64,000 bases of DNA from Sphingobium yanoikuyae (lineage in GTDB: Bacteria; Pseudomonadota; Alphaproteobacteria; Sphingomonadales; Sphingomonadaceae): contig NZ_CP139979.1 in NCBI RefSeq assembly GCF_034424525.1, positions 2,691,001 through 2,755,000 of the forward strand, in the 5' to 3' direction. The notes beneath the pieces were generated by a model. It searched no databases. It was not told where the DNA came from and saw only the letters and a program-made list of their open reading frames with translations. Below are positions 18,596 through 26,789 of the stretch, piece by piece (the stretch's first letter is position 1; the number at the start of each line of letters is the position of its first letter). The translations under genes and the position numbers were made by a program.

Positions 18596-18847
18596 TCAGC
18601 CCGCACGCCGCTCCAGCACCGCGCCGATCATGCTGCGCCACACCGCCACATCGCCGGCCCGCGCCATGTCGGCATCGGGCTCGCGCAGCGTGTGCAATAT
18701 CGCATAGGCATCGTCGACATGGTCGGGCCAGGCCGCATCCACCGCGCCCGCCGCATGGGGATCCTGGCCGCCGCCATTCAGGCTGAGCTGGCGCCCGGCC
18801 AGCACGCGGGCAATGCGTTCGATCGCGGGGGTGGTGGAAGTCGGCAT
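18596..18847 (-). CDS. Small conserved hypothetical protein
   Basis: The 83-residue protein starts MPTSTTPAIERIARVLAGRQ and contains DDAYAILHTLREPDADMARA and WRSMIGAVLERRAG. It is soluble, acidic and helical and looks like a small sphingomonad protein of unknown role. Coding is supported by sensible codon use and by a start about 100 bases from the next gene. There is no motif to suggest function. Confidence 0.65.
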   Translation of the reverse strand: MPTSTTPAIERIARVLAGRQLSLNGGGQDPHAAGAVDAAWPDHVDDAYAILHTLREPDADMARAGDVAVWRSMIGAVLERRAG

Positions 18848-18948
18848 CGTCGTCTGCTCCTCTCGCGCGGGGAAGCCGGCCTGCCGCCTGATGGCGGTCG
18901 GGGCCGCGCTTGCCCGACTGGAATAACATGGATCTTCGCGGTCCGCTA

Positions 18949-19116
18949 TCAGGGACGCTCGGGCTTTTCGGGCCGGGGCTTTTCGGGAAACCCCGATGAC
19001 GGCACCGGTTCGCCGTCATCGTCCGGCCGGCTGGTCGCGGGCGGGTCCGACGCGTCCATGCTGTCTTCCAGCGCCTCGTCCAGCTTCTTCTCGCTCTCGC
19101 GTCTGGTATCGCTCAT
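18949..19116 (-). CDS. Small acidic, disordered hypothetical protein (55 aa)
   Basis: An ATG at 19116 opens a 56-codon frame starting MSDTRRESEKKLDEALEDSM and ending PEKPRPEKPERP. The first half is a charged helix, while the second is Pro/Asp/Glu rich with an EKPRPEKPERP tail and probably disordered. The gene is short, but the codon use and a purine-rich stretch (AGGAGAAAAGGAGACGC) just before the start support it. It belongs to the leftward series of small genes, and function is unknown. Confidence 0.6.
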   Translation of the reverse strand: MSDTRRESEKKLDEALEDSMDASDPPATSRPDDDGEPVPSSGFPEKPRPEKPERP

Positions 19117-19263
19117 CTGCGCGTCTCCTTTTCTCCTGCCGGATCAACCGACAGGGACCAATGCCGGTTCCCCACGCCGCCGCTTCGACCAACCGCCAAG
19201 CCGCTTCGACCAGCATCGCGCGCAGGGGGCGACAGCGCCGGCAAGCTGGCGTAGATATCCTCC

Positions 19264-20373
19264 ATGACACTTCCCACCGAAGACGGGCCACGCGGCGTGG
19301 CGCCTGCCGTCGCCCTTTATTCCATCATCGGCTTCTGGTTCTTCTACGCCGTGCTGATCAGCCTGCGCGCGGCGGTGGTCGGCTTCGATTCCCAGATCGA
19401 GATGGCGGCCCGCCGCGCGGTGGTGACATTGATCGGCATCATCGTCACCTGGGTGCTTTACCTGGTGCTGCGACGGTTCGACGGCAAGCCGCTGACGATC
19501 CGGGTGGTGGCCGCCTTCTCGCTCGCCGCGCCCTTCGCCCTCGCCATGGCGGCGGCCAATTTCTATGTCTTCAACATCTATGATCCGGTCAGCATGTTCC
19601 CCGATGCGGATCATGAGAAATATACCCAACAGGGCTATGCCCTGACCGCGATCCTGGAAGATGCGCTCAGCCGCTATTTCTTCCTCGCCGCCTGGGCCGG
19701 CCTCTATCTCGCCCTCTCCTATGCCAGCGAGGCGCATCGCACCGAACGCCGCGCCGCCCGGCTGGAACGCGCCGCGCAGCAGGCCGAACTGCGCTCGCTG
19801 CGCTATCAGGTGAACCCGCATTTCCTGTTCAACACGCTCAACTCGCTTTCCTCCCTGGTGATGAAGGACCGGCGTGACGAGGCCGAACAGATGATCATGT
19901 CGCTCTCCAACTTCTACCGCACCAGCCTCACCGGCGATCCGCTCGATGACGTGCAGCTGGAAGAGGAAGTCCATCTCCAGAAACTCTATCTGGATATCGA
20001 GGCGGTGCGCTTCCCCGACCGGCTGGCCACCCGGATCGACATTCCCGCCGACCTGCTGACCGCCTGCGTGCCGGGCCTGATCCTCCAGCCTCTGGTCGAA
20101 AATGCGATCAAATATGGCGTCTCGCGCACCTCCAGCCCGGTCGCCATCACCATCCGCGCGCGCGAGGAGCATGGCCTGCTGCACCTCACCGTCGCCGACA
20201 ATGGCGACAAGCCGCCCAGCCCCGGCGATGGCGGCAGCGGCATCGGCCTCGCCAATGTGCGCGACCGCCTGTCCGCCCGCTTTGGCGATCAGGGCCGGAT
20301 CGACTATGGTCCGCAGGCCGATGGCGGCTTTGCCGTCAATCTCTTCCTTCCGCTCAACCGCCGGGGGTGCTGA
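19264..20373 (+). CDS. LytS/YehU-type sensor histidine kinase
   Basis: The 369-residue membrane kinase should phosphorylate itself and pass the phosphate to the adjacent LytTR regulator. Four hydrophobic segments fill about residues 14-150, with an extra-cytoplasmic loop around YDPVSMFPDADHEKYTQQGY. A coiled region (residues 153-180) leads to the His_kinase box YQVNPHFLFNTLNSLSSL with His186. The HATPase part shows LVENAIKYG and GSGIGLANVRDRL. The next gene begins inside or just after its stop codon. It is divergent from the small-gene series with 147 bases between. Confidence 0.92.
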   Translation: MTLPTEDGPRGVAPAVALYSIIGFWFFYAVLISLRAAVVGFDSQIEMAARRAVVTLIGIIVTWVLYLVLRRFDGKPLTIRVVAAFSLAAPFALAMAAANFYVFNIYDPVSMFPDADHEKYTQQGYALTAILEDALSRYFFLAAWAGLYLALSYASEAHRTERRAARLERAAQQAELRSLRYQVNPHFLFNTLNSLSSLVMKDRRDEAEQMIMSLSNFYRTSLTGDPLDDVQLEEEVHLQKLYLDIEAVRFPDRLATRIDIPADLLTACVPGLILQPLVENAIKYGVSRTSSPVAITIRAREEHGLLHLTVADNGDKPPSPGDGGSGIGLANVRDRLSARFGDQGRIDYGPQADGGFAVNLFLPLNRRGC

Positions 20374-20378
20374 CGCCC

Positions 20379-21128
20379 ATGTCCATCCGCACCATGATCG
20401 TCGATGATGAGCCGCTTGCGGTCGAGCGATTGCAGATGCTGTGCGCGCGCGAACCGCGCATCGCGCTGGTCGGCACCGCCAATGATGGCGAGGCGGCGTT
20501 GCGCCTGGTCGAGGCCCTGAAGCCCGACCTGCTGCTGCTCGACATCGCCATGCCGCTGCTCGACGGCATCGGCGTCGCCCGCGCGATCAGCCAGATGGGC
20601 ATCCGCCCGGCGATCATCTTCGTCACCGCCTTCGAAAGCTTCGCGGTCGAGGCATTCGATCTCGCCGCAGTCGATTATCTGCTGAAACCCGTCGCCCATG
20701 ATCGCCTGACCCGCGCGGTCGACCGGGTCGAACAGGCGCTGCGCAGCCGCGAGGGCGAGGAGGACGCCCCCCTCGCCCCGGCCGAACCCGCGCCGGAATG
20801 GGCCGAGGAATTCTGGGTGCCGCACCGTTCCGAACTGGTCCGCATCGCCGCCGATCAGATCGACCGGATCGAGGCGGAGCGCGACTATATGCGCCTCCAT
20901 GTCGGCGCCCATAGCTATTTGCTGCACCAGACCATCAGTTCGCTGGAGGAGCGGCTCGATCCGCAGGCGTTCGTCCGTCTGCACCGCTCGCACATCGTCC
21001 GCCGCCCGCATATCGCGCGGCTGCGCCATGATGGCAGCGGCGTCTGGTTCGCGGCGCTGGCCGACGGCAATGAAATCCGCATCGGCCGCACCTATCTCGC
21101 CAATGCACGGGCCATGACCGGCCGCTGA
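20379..21128 (+). CDS. LytTR-family response regulator
   Basis: The 249-residue protein (from ATG at 20379) has a receiver domain and a LytTR DNA-binding domain. The acidic pair lies in MIVDDEP, the phospho-acceptor is Asp55 in LLLLDIAMPLLDG, and the conserved Lys is in LLKPVAHDRL. A linker of Ala, Pro and Glu precedes the LytTR part, which shows IDRIEAERDYMRLHVGAHSY and FVRLHRSHIVRRPHI. A GTG at 20367 would overlap the kinase gene; either way the two genes are translationally coupled. The target genes are unknown; such pairs often control cell-envelope or surface-polymer functions. Confidence 0.92.
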   Translation: MSIRTMIVDDEPLAVERLQMLCAREPRIALVGTANDGEAALRLVEALKPDLLLLDIAMPLLDGIGVARAISQMGIRPAIIFVTAFESFAVEAFDLAAVDYLLKPVAHDRLTRAVDRVEQALRSREGEEDAPLAPAEPAPEWAEEFWVPHRSELVRIAADQIDRIEAERDYMRLHVGAHSYLLHQTISSLEERLDPQAFVRLHRSHIVRRPHIARLRHDGSGVWFAALADGNEIRIGRTYLANARAMTGR

Positions 21129-21175
21129 GAGGCCTTTTGGACGTGCGCCGCCGGCGCACCCGCACCGGCCCGAAC

Positions 21176-21203
21176 TGAAAATGCGCCCTTCCGCGCATTT
21201 TCC
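21176..21203. terminator. Bidirectional terminator
   Basis: GAAAATGCGC pairs with GCGCATTTTC around a 6-base loop, between the convergent response-regulator and porin genes. Confidence 0.65.
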
Positions 21204-21222
21204 AAAACACGCTCTTCCGCGC

Positions 21223-22527
21223 TCAATAGATCCACTGGATGCGGGTCAGCACCGTGTCGCTCTCGCCGCGCTCGCCGAACCGGTCGAGCCAGGTATGGCC
21301 CCAGGTCGCACCGAATTTCCAGCGCGTCGTTGCCCACCAGTTGAGCCCCAGCATCGTCTTCTTGAAGCGGCCGCCCTCGATGCCATTATCGTCCAGGTCC
21401 ATTTCCGAATAGCGCGCCACCAGTTCGGGCGCGCCCCAGCGGCCCTTGGGAATGACGCGCCGGGCATAGCCGACATTGCGGTCATAGGGCCGGGTTTCGC
21501 CGGTCAATATCCAGCTGCCGGTGACATACCAGCCATGGAAGACCGGGTCGCGAAATTCGCGCGAATTGGTCCGGTTCAATATATATTCGCCCAGGAACGA
21601 CACCGGCCCGACATTCAGCAGCGCCTCGCCGGCAAAGCCGTCGCTGCTCTGCGCCGCGAATTTCCCGGTGTCGATCGCGACGTCGCCGACATTGGTTTCC
21701 GCCCGGCCGCTATAGCGGATCGTGCCGTCCGCCGCGGCATGGCGATAGGCCATGCCGACATGCAGGAATTCATTATGATCCGGCCGGTCCCAGATCAGCC
21801 CGGTCATGCGCGCCGAATAGTCCCAGCCACGGTCGGTCGAACTGCCGAAATCCCAGCTATCCTTGTAGGCACCCGCCGAAAAGGTCGCCGCCTTGTTCGC
21901 GCCCAGCACCTGGACGAAGCGGACGCCGAAATTGCGCGACGTGAAAAAGGGCGTCAGCACGCGCTCGCTATGCGGCAGGTTCGCCGAATCCCCGACCATT
22001 TCGTAGGAGAATGTCTCCTTGGTCTTGCCCACCGTCATCTTGGTGCGGCTGCCCAGCGGAAAGGTCAGCGACGCATCGGTCAGCTTCCATTTCTGCTCGG
22101 GGTTGGTGTCGAACCCCTTATATTCGCCGCTGACCTGATAGCTCACCCGATAATCGCCGCCGACCGATCCGATCAGGCTAAGCCGTGCCGATCGCACCTG
22201 AAACTCGTCCTCCTGCCGGCCGATCTGGCTTTCATTGACTGCATCCTGGCTGAAATCGGTCCAGTCGCCGATCAGCGACAGGCTGAGACGGATCTTGAAG
22301 AAGGGTTGTTCCTTGTTCGGGTCGGCCGGTTTGGCGGGCGCGAAATCGGGAATGATATAATGGGGCGTCTCGTCCACCGCATGCACGTCGCCACCGCTAT
22401 GATGGCCGATCGGTTCGTAGAGCGATTCCGTACTCTGCGCCCAGGCATGGGGCGCGCACAGCCCCCCGGCCAACAGCGTTGCCATGATGACGGGCGAAGT
22501 GCCGGGAAGACGCGCGCGCATGACCAT
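21223..22527 (-). CDS. OprO/OprP-family (phosphate-selective) porin
   Basis: The 434-residue protein is an outer-membrane beta-barrel of the OprO/P type, forming anion-selective channels. The signal peptide MVMRARLPGTSPVIMATLLA ends near APHAWAQ. Barrel strands with aromatic girdles follow, for example GDYRVSYQVSGEYKGFDTN, and the chain ends RIQWIY. The open frame extends further upstream, but ATG at 22527 follows AAGGGG and gives the signal peptide. A terminator of the upstream urcA gene lies between the two. Whether the ligand is phosphate cannot be judged from sequence. Confidence 0.88.
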   Translation of the reverse strand: MVMRARLPGTSPVIMATLLAGGLCAPHAWAQSTESLYEPIGHHSGGDVHAVDETPHYIIPDFAPAKPADPNKEQPFFKIRLSLSLIGDWTDFSQDAVNESQIGRQEDEFQVRSARLSLIGSVGGDYRVSYQVSGEYKGFDTNPEQKWKLTDASLTFPLGSRTKMTVGKTKETFSYEMVGDSANLPHSERVLTPFFTSRNFGVRFVQVLGANKAATFSAGAYKDSWDFGSSTDRGWDYSARMTGLIWDRPDHNEFLHVGMAYRHAAADGTIRYSGRAETNVGDVAIDTGKFAAQSSDGFAGEALLNVGPVSFLGEYILNRTNSREFRDPVFHGWYVTGSWILTGETRPYDRNVGYARRVIPKGRWGAPELVARYSEMDLDDNGIEGGRFKKTMLGLNWWATTRWKFGATWGHTWLDRFGERGESDTVLTRIQWIY

Positions 22528-22624
22528 TATCCCCTTGAGCCTGTCCCTTCTGATCGTCGCAAATCCGGGGCTCCGCCATCGGGAGAAATACCGAGAATGG
22601 CCGGGGCGACGGGCCTTTTCCCAC

Positions 22625-22653
22625 GCAAAAAAGGGCCCGGCTCGCGCCAGGCC
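22625..22653 (-). terminator. Terminator of the UrcA gene
   Basis: On the reverse strand GGGCCTGGC pairs with GCCGGGCCC around GCGA and ends in six T. It lies 30 bases after the UrcA stop. Confidence 0.85.
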
Positions 22654-22682
22654 CTCTCCCTCCCTTGGCGGGATGATAGGCG

Positions 22683-23027
22683 TCAGTTGCCGACGACAGG
22701 CCGGGCATCCTTGGCATCGGCATAGCGCTCGTTGGTCTGGGCGCGGGCGATGGCGGTCGCGATCGGCGCCTCGACCTGGGCGATCGCCGCCGCGCGGCAC
22801 GCGCTCATGGTGTTGATGTCGGTGCTAAAGCAGACCCGGCTGGCCGCACGGGAGATGCGGGTGCGCAGTTCCTGCTGGTCGGCGTGGCGCGTGAGGTCCA
22901 GGTCGCCGAAGCGGACCTCGGTGGTGCGGCCGTTGGACGTGAACTCCTCGGCCGAAGCGATGCCGGAACCTGCCAGCAGGGCGGCGGCGGCACTCAGGGC
23001 AGTGATGATCTTGGCGGTGGCGAACAT
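22683..23027 (-). CDS. UrcA family protein
   Basis: UrcA-family proteins are small secreted proteins of unknown role, common in Sphingomonadales and Caulobacterales. The 114-residue product has a signal peptide from MFATAKIITALSAAAALLAG to about GIASA. The family core follows: VRFGDLDLTRHADQQELRTR, then VCFSTDINTMSACRAAAIAQ, with two Cys that probably form a disulfide. ATG at 23027 is used because it starts the signal peptide; an upstream in-frame ATG at 23051 is not needed. It ends at a strong terminator. Confidence 0.88.
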   Translation of the reverse strand: MFATAKIITALSAAAALLAGSGIASAEEFTSNGRTTEVRFGDLDLTRHADQQELRTRISRAASRVCFSTDINTMSACRAAAIAQVEAPIATAIARAQTNERYADAKDARPVVGN

Positions 23028-23616
23028 GGCGTGTCTCCTCAAAACTGTCATGGCATCCGGCCTGCGTCGTCAGGGGGCGTCGACGCGCCGGATGCGAACG
23101 GTTCGGCGGGGGTCTTGTGGGGGCGTTGCGCCATATCCCGTTCGCCCATCCTGTGTACGCGCCCGGTCCTCTCGCCGCCCGTCCGCTTCGACCGGCAACC
23201 CTCGTCATCGGCCAACGACCGATCCATCGACCAAGCGCGGATTTGCGGGGACGAACGACCGGACGAATGGCATTCGTCTACGAAACGACAGGCTATTCCC
23301 TAAGGGAATTTACGGAGATTCAAGGCAAGCGGACATGAAAACGCCCCCGGCGCAAGGGAATGCCGGGGGCGTATCCGGATGCTGTCGGGCACTCCAGATC
23401 TTGTCTCAACTGTTACCGTCAACACGGCACCATCGGCCGTGAACCGTCGCTTAACGCGCTGCTCTCTGGCCTGTTTCGATGTCAGAATAGCGACAGTGCA
23501 GGCATGCGGGACGATGCTTCGATGACCGGCCGACAAGACGCGGCCGGCAGCATGGCCCAGGGACGAACGACCGATGCCGCCCGATGGACGACATCGGCAC
23601 GCTCATGTTCCCCCGA
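23028..23616. other. Non-coding gap upstream of urcA and downstream of the RTX gene
   Basis: I see no credible gene here. The right side should contain the urcA promoter and, further along, the 3' region of the RTX gene with a hairpin at 23337-23372. Confidence 0.55.
23337..23372 (-). terminator. Terminator-like hairpin after the first RTX gene
   Basis: ACGCCCCCGGC pairs with GCCGGGGGCGT around a 10-base loop, and on the reverse strand TTTTC follows. It lies about 245 bases after the RTX stop codon. Confidence 0.6.
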
Positions 23617-26616
23617 TCACCCCAAAACGATGAAGTCGAAGTTGCTCAACGTCAGCCCCGGCGTGACCTGCGCGAACAGCACCGCCGCGCCCGCGCCGCT
23701 GCCATCGGCATCATAGAAGATGTTGCCGCTCGCCGCATCATAGAGGATGCGGTCGTCCGCCTCGGTTGCCACCGATCCGGTCTGGAACGCGCCGAAGGCC
23801 AGCGACCCATTGTGTCCGCCCAGTTCGCCAAAGGCCGACCGGAACAGGCTGATGACATCGTCCACCGGCGTAAAATCGGTAATGCGGTCGACATTATTGG
23901 CCCCGAGCGCGGTGTCGAACACGAAATTGTCGATCCCTGCACCGCCGGTCAGCACGTCATTGCCATCCCCACCCCACAGGGTGTTGCCGCTGGCATTACC
24001 GCGAATGTTGTTCGCCGCATCATTGCCATGGACGACCAGATGCCCGCTGCCGATCAGTCGCACATCCTCGACATTGGTGCCGCGCAGGTCGACGTCTACC
24101 GAACTCACGATCAGGTCATGGCCCTCGCCCGCCTTCTCGACCACCCGGTCGCCGGCATTGTCGATATAATAGATGTCGTCGCCCGCGCCGCCGATCATGG
24201 TGTCGGCGCCCGCGCCGCCGCGCAGGCGGTTGTCGCCGACATTGCCGGTCAGCACATTGTCCAGACCATTGCCGATCGCGTCGATATTGGCCCGGCCGCT
24301 CAACGTCAGCGCCTCGACATGGGCGCTCAGCGTGTAGTCGACGGCGGCAATGACCGTGTCATAGCCGTCCCAGGCCTTCTCGACCACCTTGTCGCCGACA
24401 TTGTCGACATAATAGACGTCATCGCCAAACAGGCCGATCATCACGTCCGCGCCGTCCAGACCACTGATCGTGTTGGAATGGTCATCCCCGGTCAGCCGAT
24501 CGTCGAACGCCGACCCGCGGATATTCTCGAAGCCGGTCAGCGCGTCCACGCCCGCGCCGCGCGTATTCTGCGCGCCGCTGACCGCCAGCGACACAACGAC
24601 CCCCGCCGCCGCATGCTCATAGCTCACGCTATCCACGCCAGCCCCGCCGTCCAGATAGTCGCGCCCCGCGCCCCCCTCCAGCCGGTCATTGCCATCGCCG
24701 CCGAAAATCCGGTCATCGCCCGCACCGCCATTGACCTGATCATTGCCCAGCCCACCAATCAGCCGGTTGGCTCCATCATCACCGGTCAGACGATCATCAA
24801 AGGCCGAACCCTCGACATTTTCGATCTGATTGACGACAATGCGGAGCGCGCCGTTCTCGATCAACCCGCCACGCGACAGATCGACCGTCACGCCAGCCGC
24901 AAAGTCTGCAAAGGTCACCCGGTCGATGCCCAGACCGCCAATATAGCGATCATGGCCTTCACCCGCGATAAACACATCATCGCCGCCGCGCCCCAGAAAG
25001 ATCTCATGATTGGAGGTGCTGACAAAACGATCAGCCGCCGTATCGGCCCCCACGACAGTCGTACCGATAATACCCGACGAAGTCGTGTCTTCGCCAATAT
25101 CTCCCGTCAGTTCGGTAATGCTGACGACATAATCGCCCTGCTCGCCACTGACATCCAAATAATAGATACCCGACGTCGCTGGCGAAACGACAAGGTCGGC
25201 ATCCGACGCATTGTTCAGCGCGTTACCCTGCGCATCGCGGATCGTTATGTTGCCGCCATATACGGCATAGCTCTTGTGGGCGGTCAGGGTGACGGCGAAC
25301 CAGTCGCTGTCGCCATTGCCCTCCAATGTTCCGGTCGCGGTTCCGCCGACCGCAATGGTTCCAGTGGTAAGGCTGCTTGCCAGATAATCATCCGACCCGC
25401 TCTGGCTCGTCAGAATATAGTCACCGGCTCCCGCCGCCGACGCAACCGTCAAATAATAGGTGCCGTTTTTCGCAACGCCCACGTTGAGTGTCGATGACGT
25501 CGCATCCACCCAATATCCGCTGGCCACCACATTTTCATCTTTGTCCATCAACGCAATAATGTAGGATTCCGGGCTTTCTGGAGTGCTGATTGTAAAGCTG
25601 TAAGATTGGCTGTCCGTCAACGTGACCGAATAGACGTCTCGCTCTCCAACGCTTTGCCAGTCCGCCGCTACGGTTTCGCCGATGGCCATCGCAACCGACG
25701 GCGGCGGGAGCAGGACGGCGACCGAGACGCTATACTGCCAAATATGGTCTGGCTGACTAAGGCCGACGCTGTTGGTCACCTCCAGATAATAGACGCCATC
25801 GGCAGCCGCTGTGAAATCCAGCGGCGAATAGCTTCGGTCGCTCGCCGCCAAGACCTGCCCATCGGCGTCGAGTATCCGCGGCGAACCCCAGCCATCGCTT
25901 TCGCCTGTCACGCTGGTCACGAACCGATAGCGAGTGCCTGCGGTCAGGCTTACCGCGAACCAGTCTCTATCGGCCGCCGCTTCCCAAAGCCCCGTTGCCA
26001 GGCCGTCCACCGTCAAGTTTCCAGCGGCCGCTGCCGATGTGCCGTAATCGTCGGCCACCGCGTTCAGCGACAGGGTGTAATCATTGCCACCAAAAGGTCG
26101 GATGCCGACATAGTAGCGGCCTGTATCCGTCGCGCTGAAATGCAACTGACCGAAAGACACGTTGCTGACCAAACGGGCCTGTGCATCCATGACGTAGAGC
26201 GTGGCGAGGCCGGTATCCAGGAAATAGGACTGGCCGCCTGTCAGATCAACCGCATACCAATCGTCGGCAACGGCGCCAGTCATCGCCACCTGTTCGCCTA
26301 CAGCAAGGGTCAGTGTCGTTGCCGACGACGCCGGATTGGCATCCTCTATTTCAAAGGCGTTGATGCTGTAGAATGTCGCGCCGGTGTAGCTGTCCGACGC
26401 CGCAAGCCAGTAATCCCCGCTCACGGGCGCGACGAACGTGATCTCGTTGCTATAGGCGCCCGGCGGGCTATATTCGGTGCCGTCCGCAAGCATCAGCTTT
26501 AGGAAGGCCCCGCCATTGCCTGAACCGATCCGGTAGGTCTTCCCGGCCTCGAACTGCACACGATACCAGTCCGTATCACCCCGCGCTTCAAAGCGGCCGC
26601 TCACGCTACCCGTCAT
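23617..26616 (-). CDS. RTX calcium-binding protein with five PPC-like domains
   Basis: The 999-residue product has no signal peptide, as expected for type I secretion. About five repeated pre-peptidase C-terminal (PPC)-like beta domains fill residues 1-520; each has a D-W-Y/F-x-V strand, for example RGDTDWYRVQFEAGKTYRI and GDSDWFAVTLTAHKSYAVYG. RTX nonapeptide blocks follow, such as GGLGNDQVNGGAGDDRIFGG and GGDGNDRLEGGAGRDYLDGG, which fold on calcium outside the cell. The end (VLFAQVTPGLTLSNFDFIVL followed by G) fits a type I secretion signal. The gene lies next to a second RTX gene with a nearly identical C-terminal region. No catalytic domain and no ABC transporter or TolC gene is in the window. 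The role is probably surface or matrix related. Confidence 0.85.
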   Translation of the reverse strand: MTGSVSGRFEARGDTDWYRVQFEAGKTYRIGSGNGGAFLKLMLADGTEYSPPGAYSNEITFVAPVSGDYWLAASDSYTGATFYSINAFEIEDANPASSATTLTLAVGEQVAMTGAVADDWYAVDLTGGQSYFLDTGLATLYVMDAQARLVSNVSFGQLHFSATDTGRYYVGIRPFGGNDYTLSLNAVADDYGTSAAAAGNLTVDGLATGLWEAAADRDWFAVSLTAGTRYRFVTSVTGESDGWGSPRILDADGQVLAASDRSYSPLDFTAAADGVYYLEVTNSVGLSQPDHIWQYSVSVAVLLPPPSVAMAIGETVAADWQSVGERDVYSVTLTDSQSYSFTISTPESPESYIIALMDKDENVVASGYWVDATSSTLNVGVAKNGTYYLTVASAAGAGDYILTSQSGSDDYLASSLTTGTIAVGGTATGTLEGNGDSDWFAVTLTAHKSYAVYGGNITIRDAQGNALNNASDADLVVSPATSGIYYLDVSGEQGDYVVSITELTGDIGEDTTSSGIIGTTVVGADTAADRFVSTSNHEIFLGRGGDDVFIAGEGHDRYIGGLGIDRVTFADFAAGVTVDLSRGGLIENGALRIVVNQIENVEGSAFDDRLTGDDGANRLIGGLGNDQVNGGAGDDRIFGGDGNDRLEGGAGRDYLDGGAGVDSVSYEHAAAGVVVSLAVSGAQNTRGAGVDALTGFENIRGSAFDDRLTGDDHSNTISGLDGADVMIGLFGDDVYYVDNVGDKVVEKAWDGYDTVIAAVDYTLSAHVEALTLSGRANIDAIGNGLDNVLTGNVGDNRLRGGAGADTMIGGAGDDIYYIDNAGDRVVEKAGEGHDLIVSSVDVDLRGTNVEDVRLIGSGHLVVHGNDAANNIRGNASGNTLWGGDGNDVLTGGAGIDNFVFDTALGANNVDRITDFTPVDDVISLFRSAFGELGGHNGSLAFGAFQTGSVATEADDRILYDAASGNIFYDADGSGAGAAVLFAQVTPGLTLSNFDFIVLG

Positions 26617-26789
26617 TCTTCGAATCCCCCAAATCGAATATGCACGACGACTTCACCCCAATGAAGCATCGCCATCCCACTGAAATCAAATCTATTTGTG
26701 ACGTCTCTCAACTTCAAAAAACAATCACTTGGCGCACACCGCATATCATCGCAATGGCCGATGAATTGGCGCGCGAACCGCCTGTCTCC

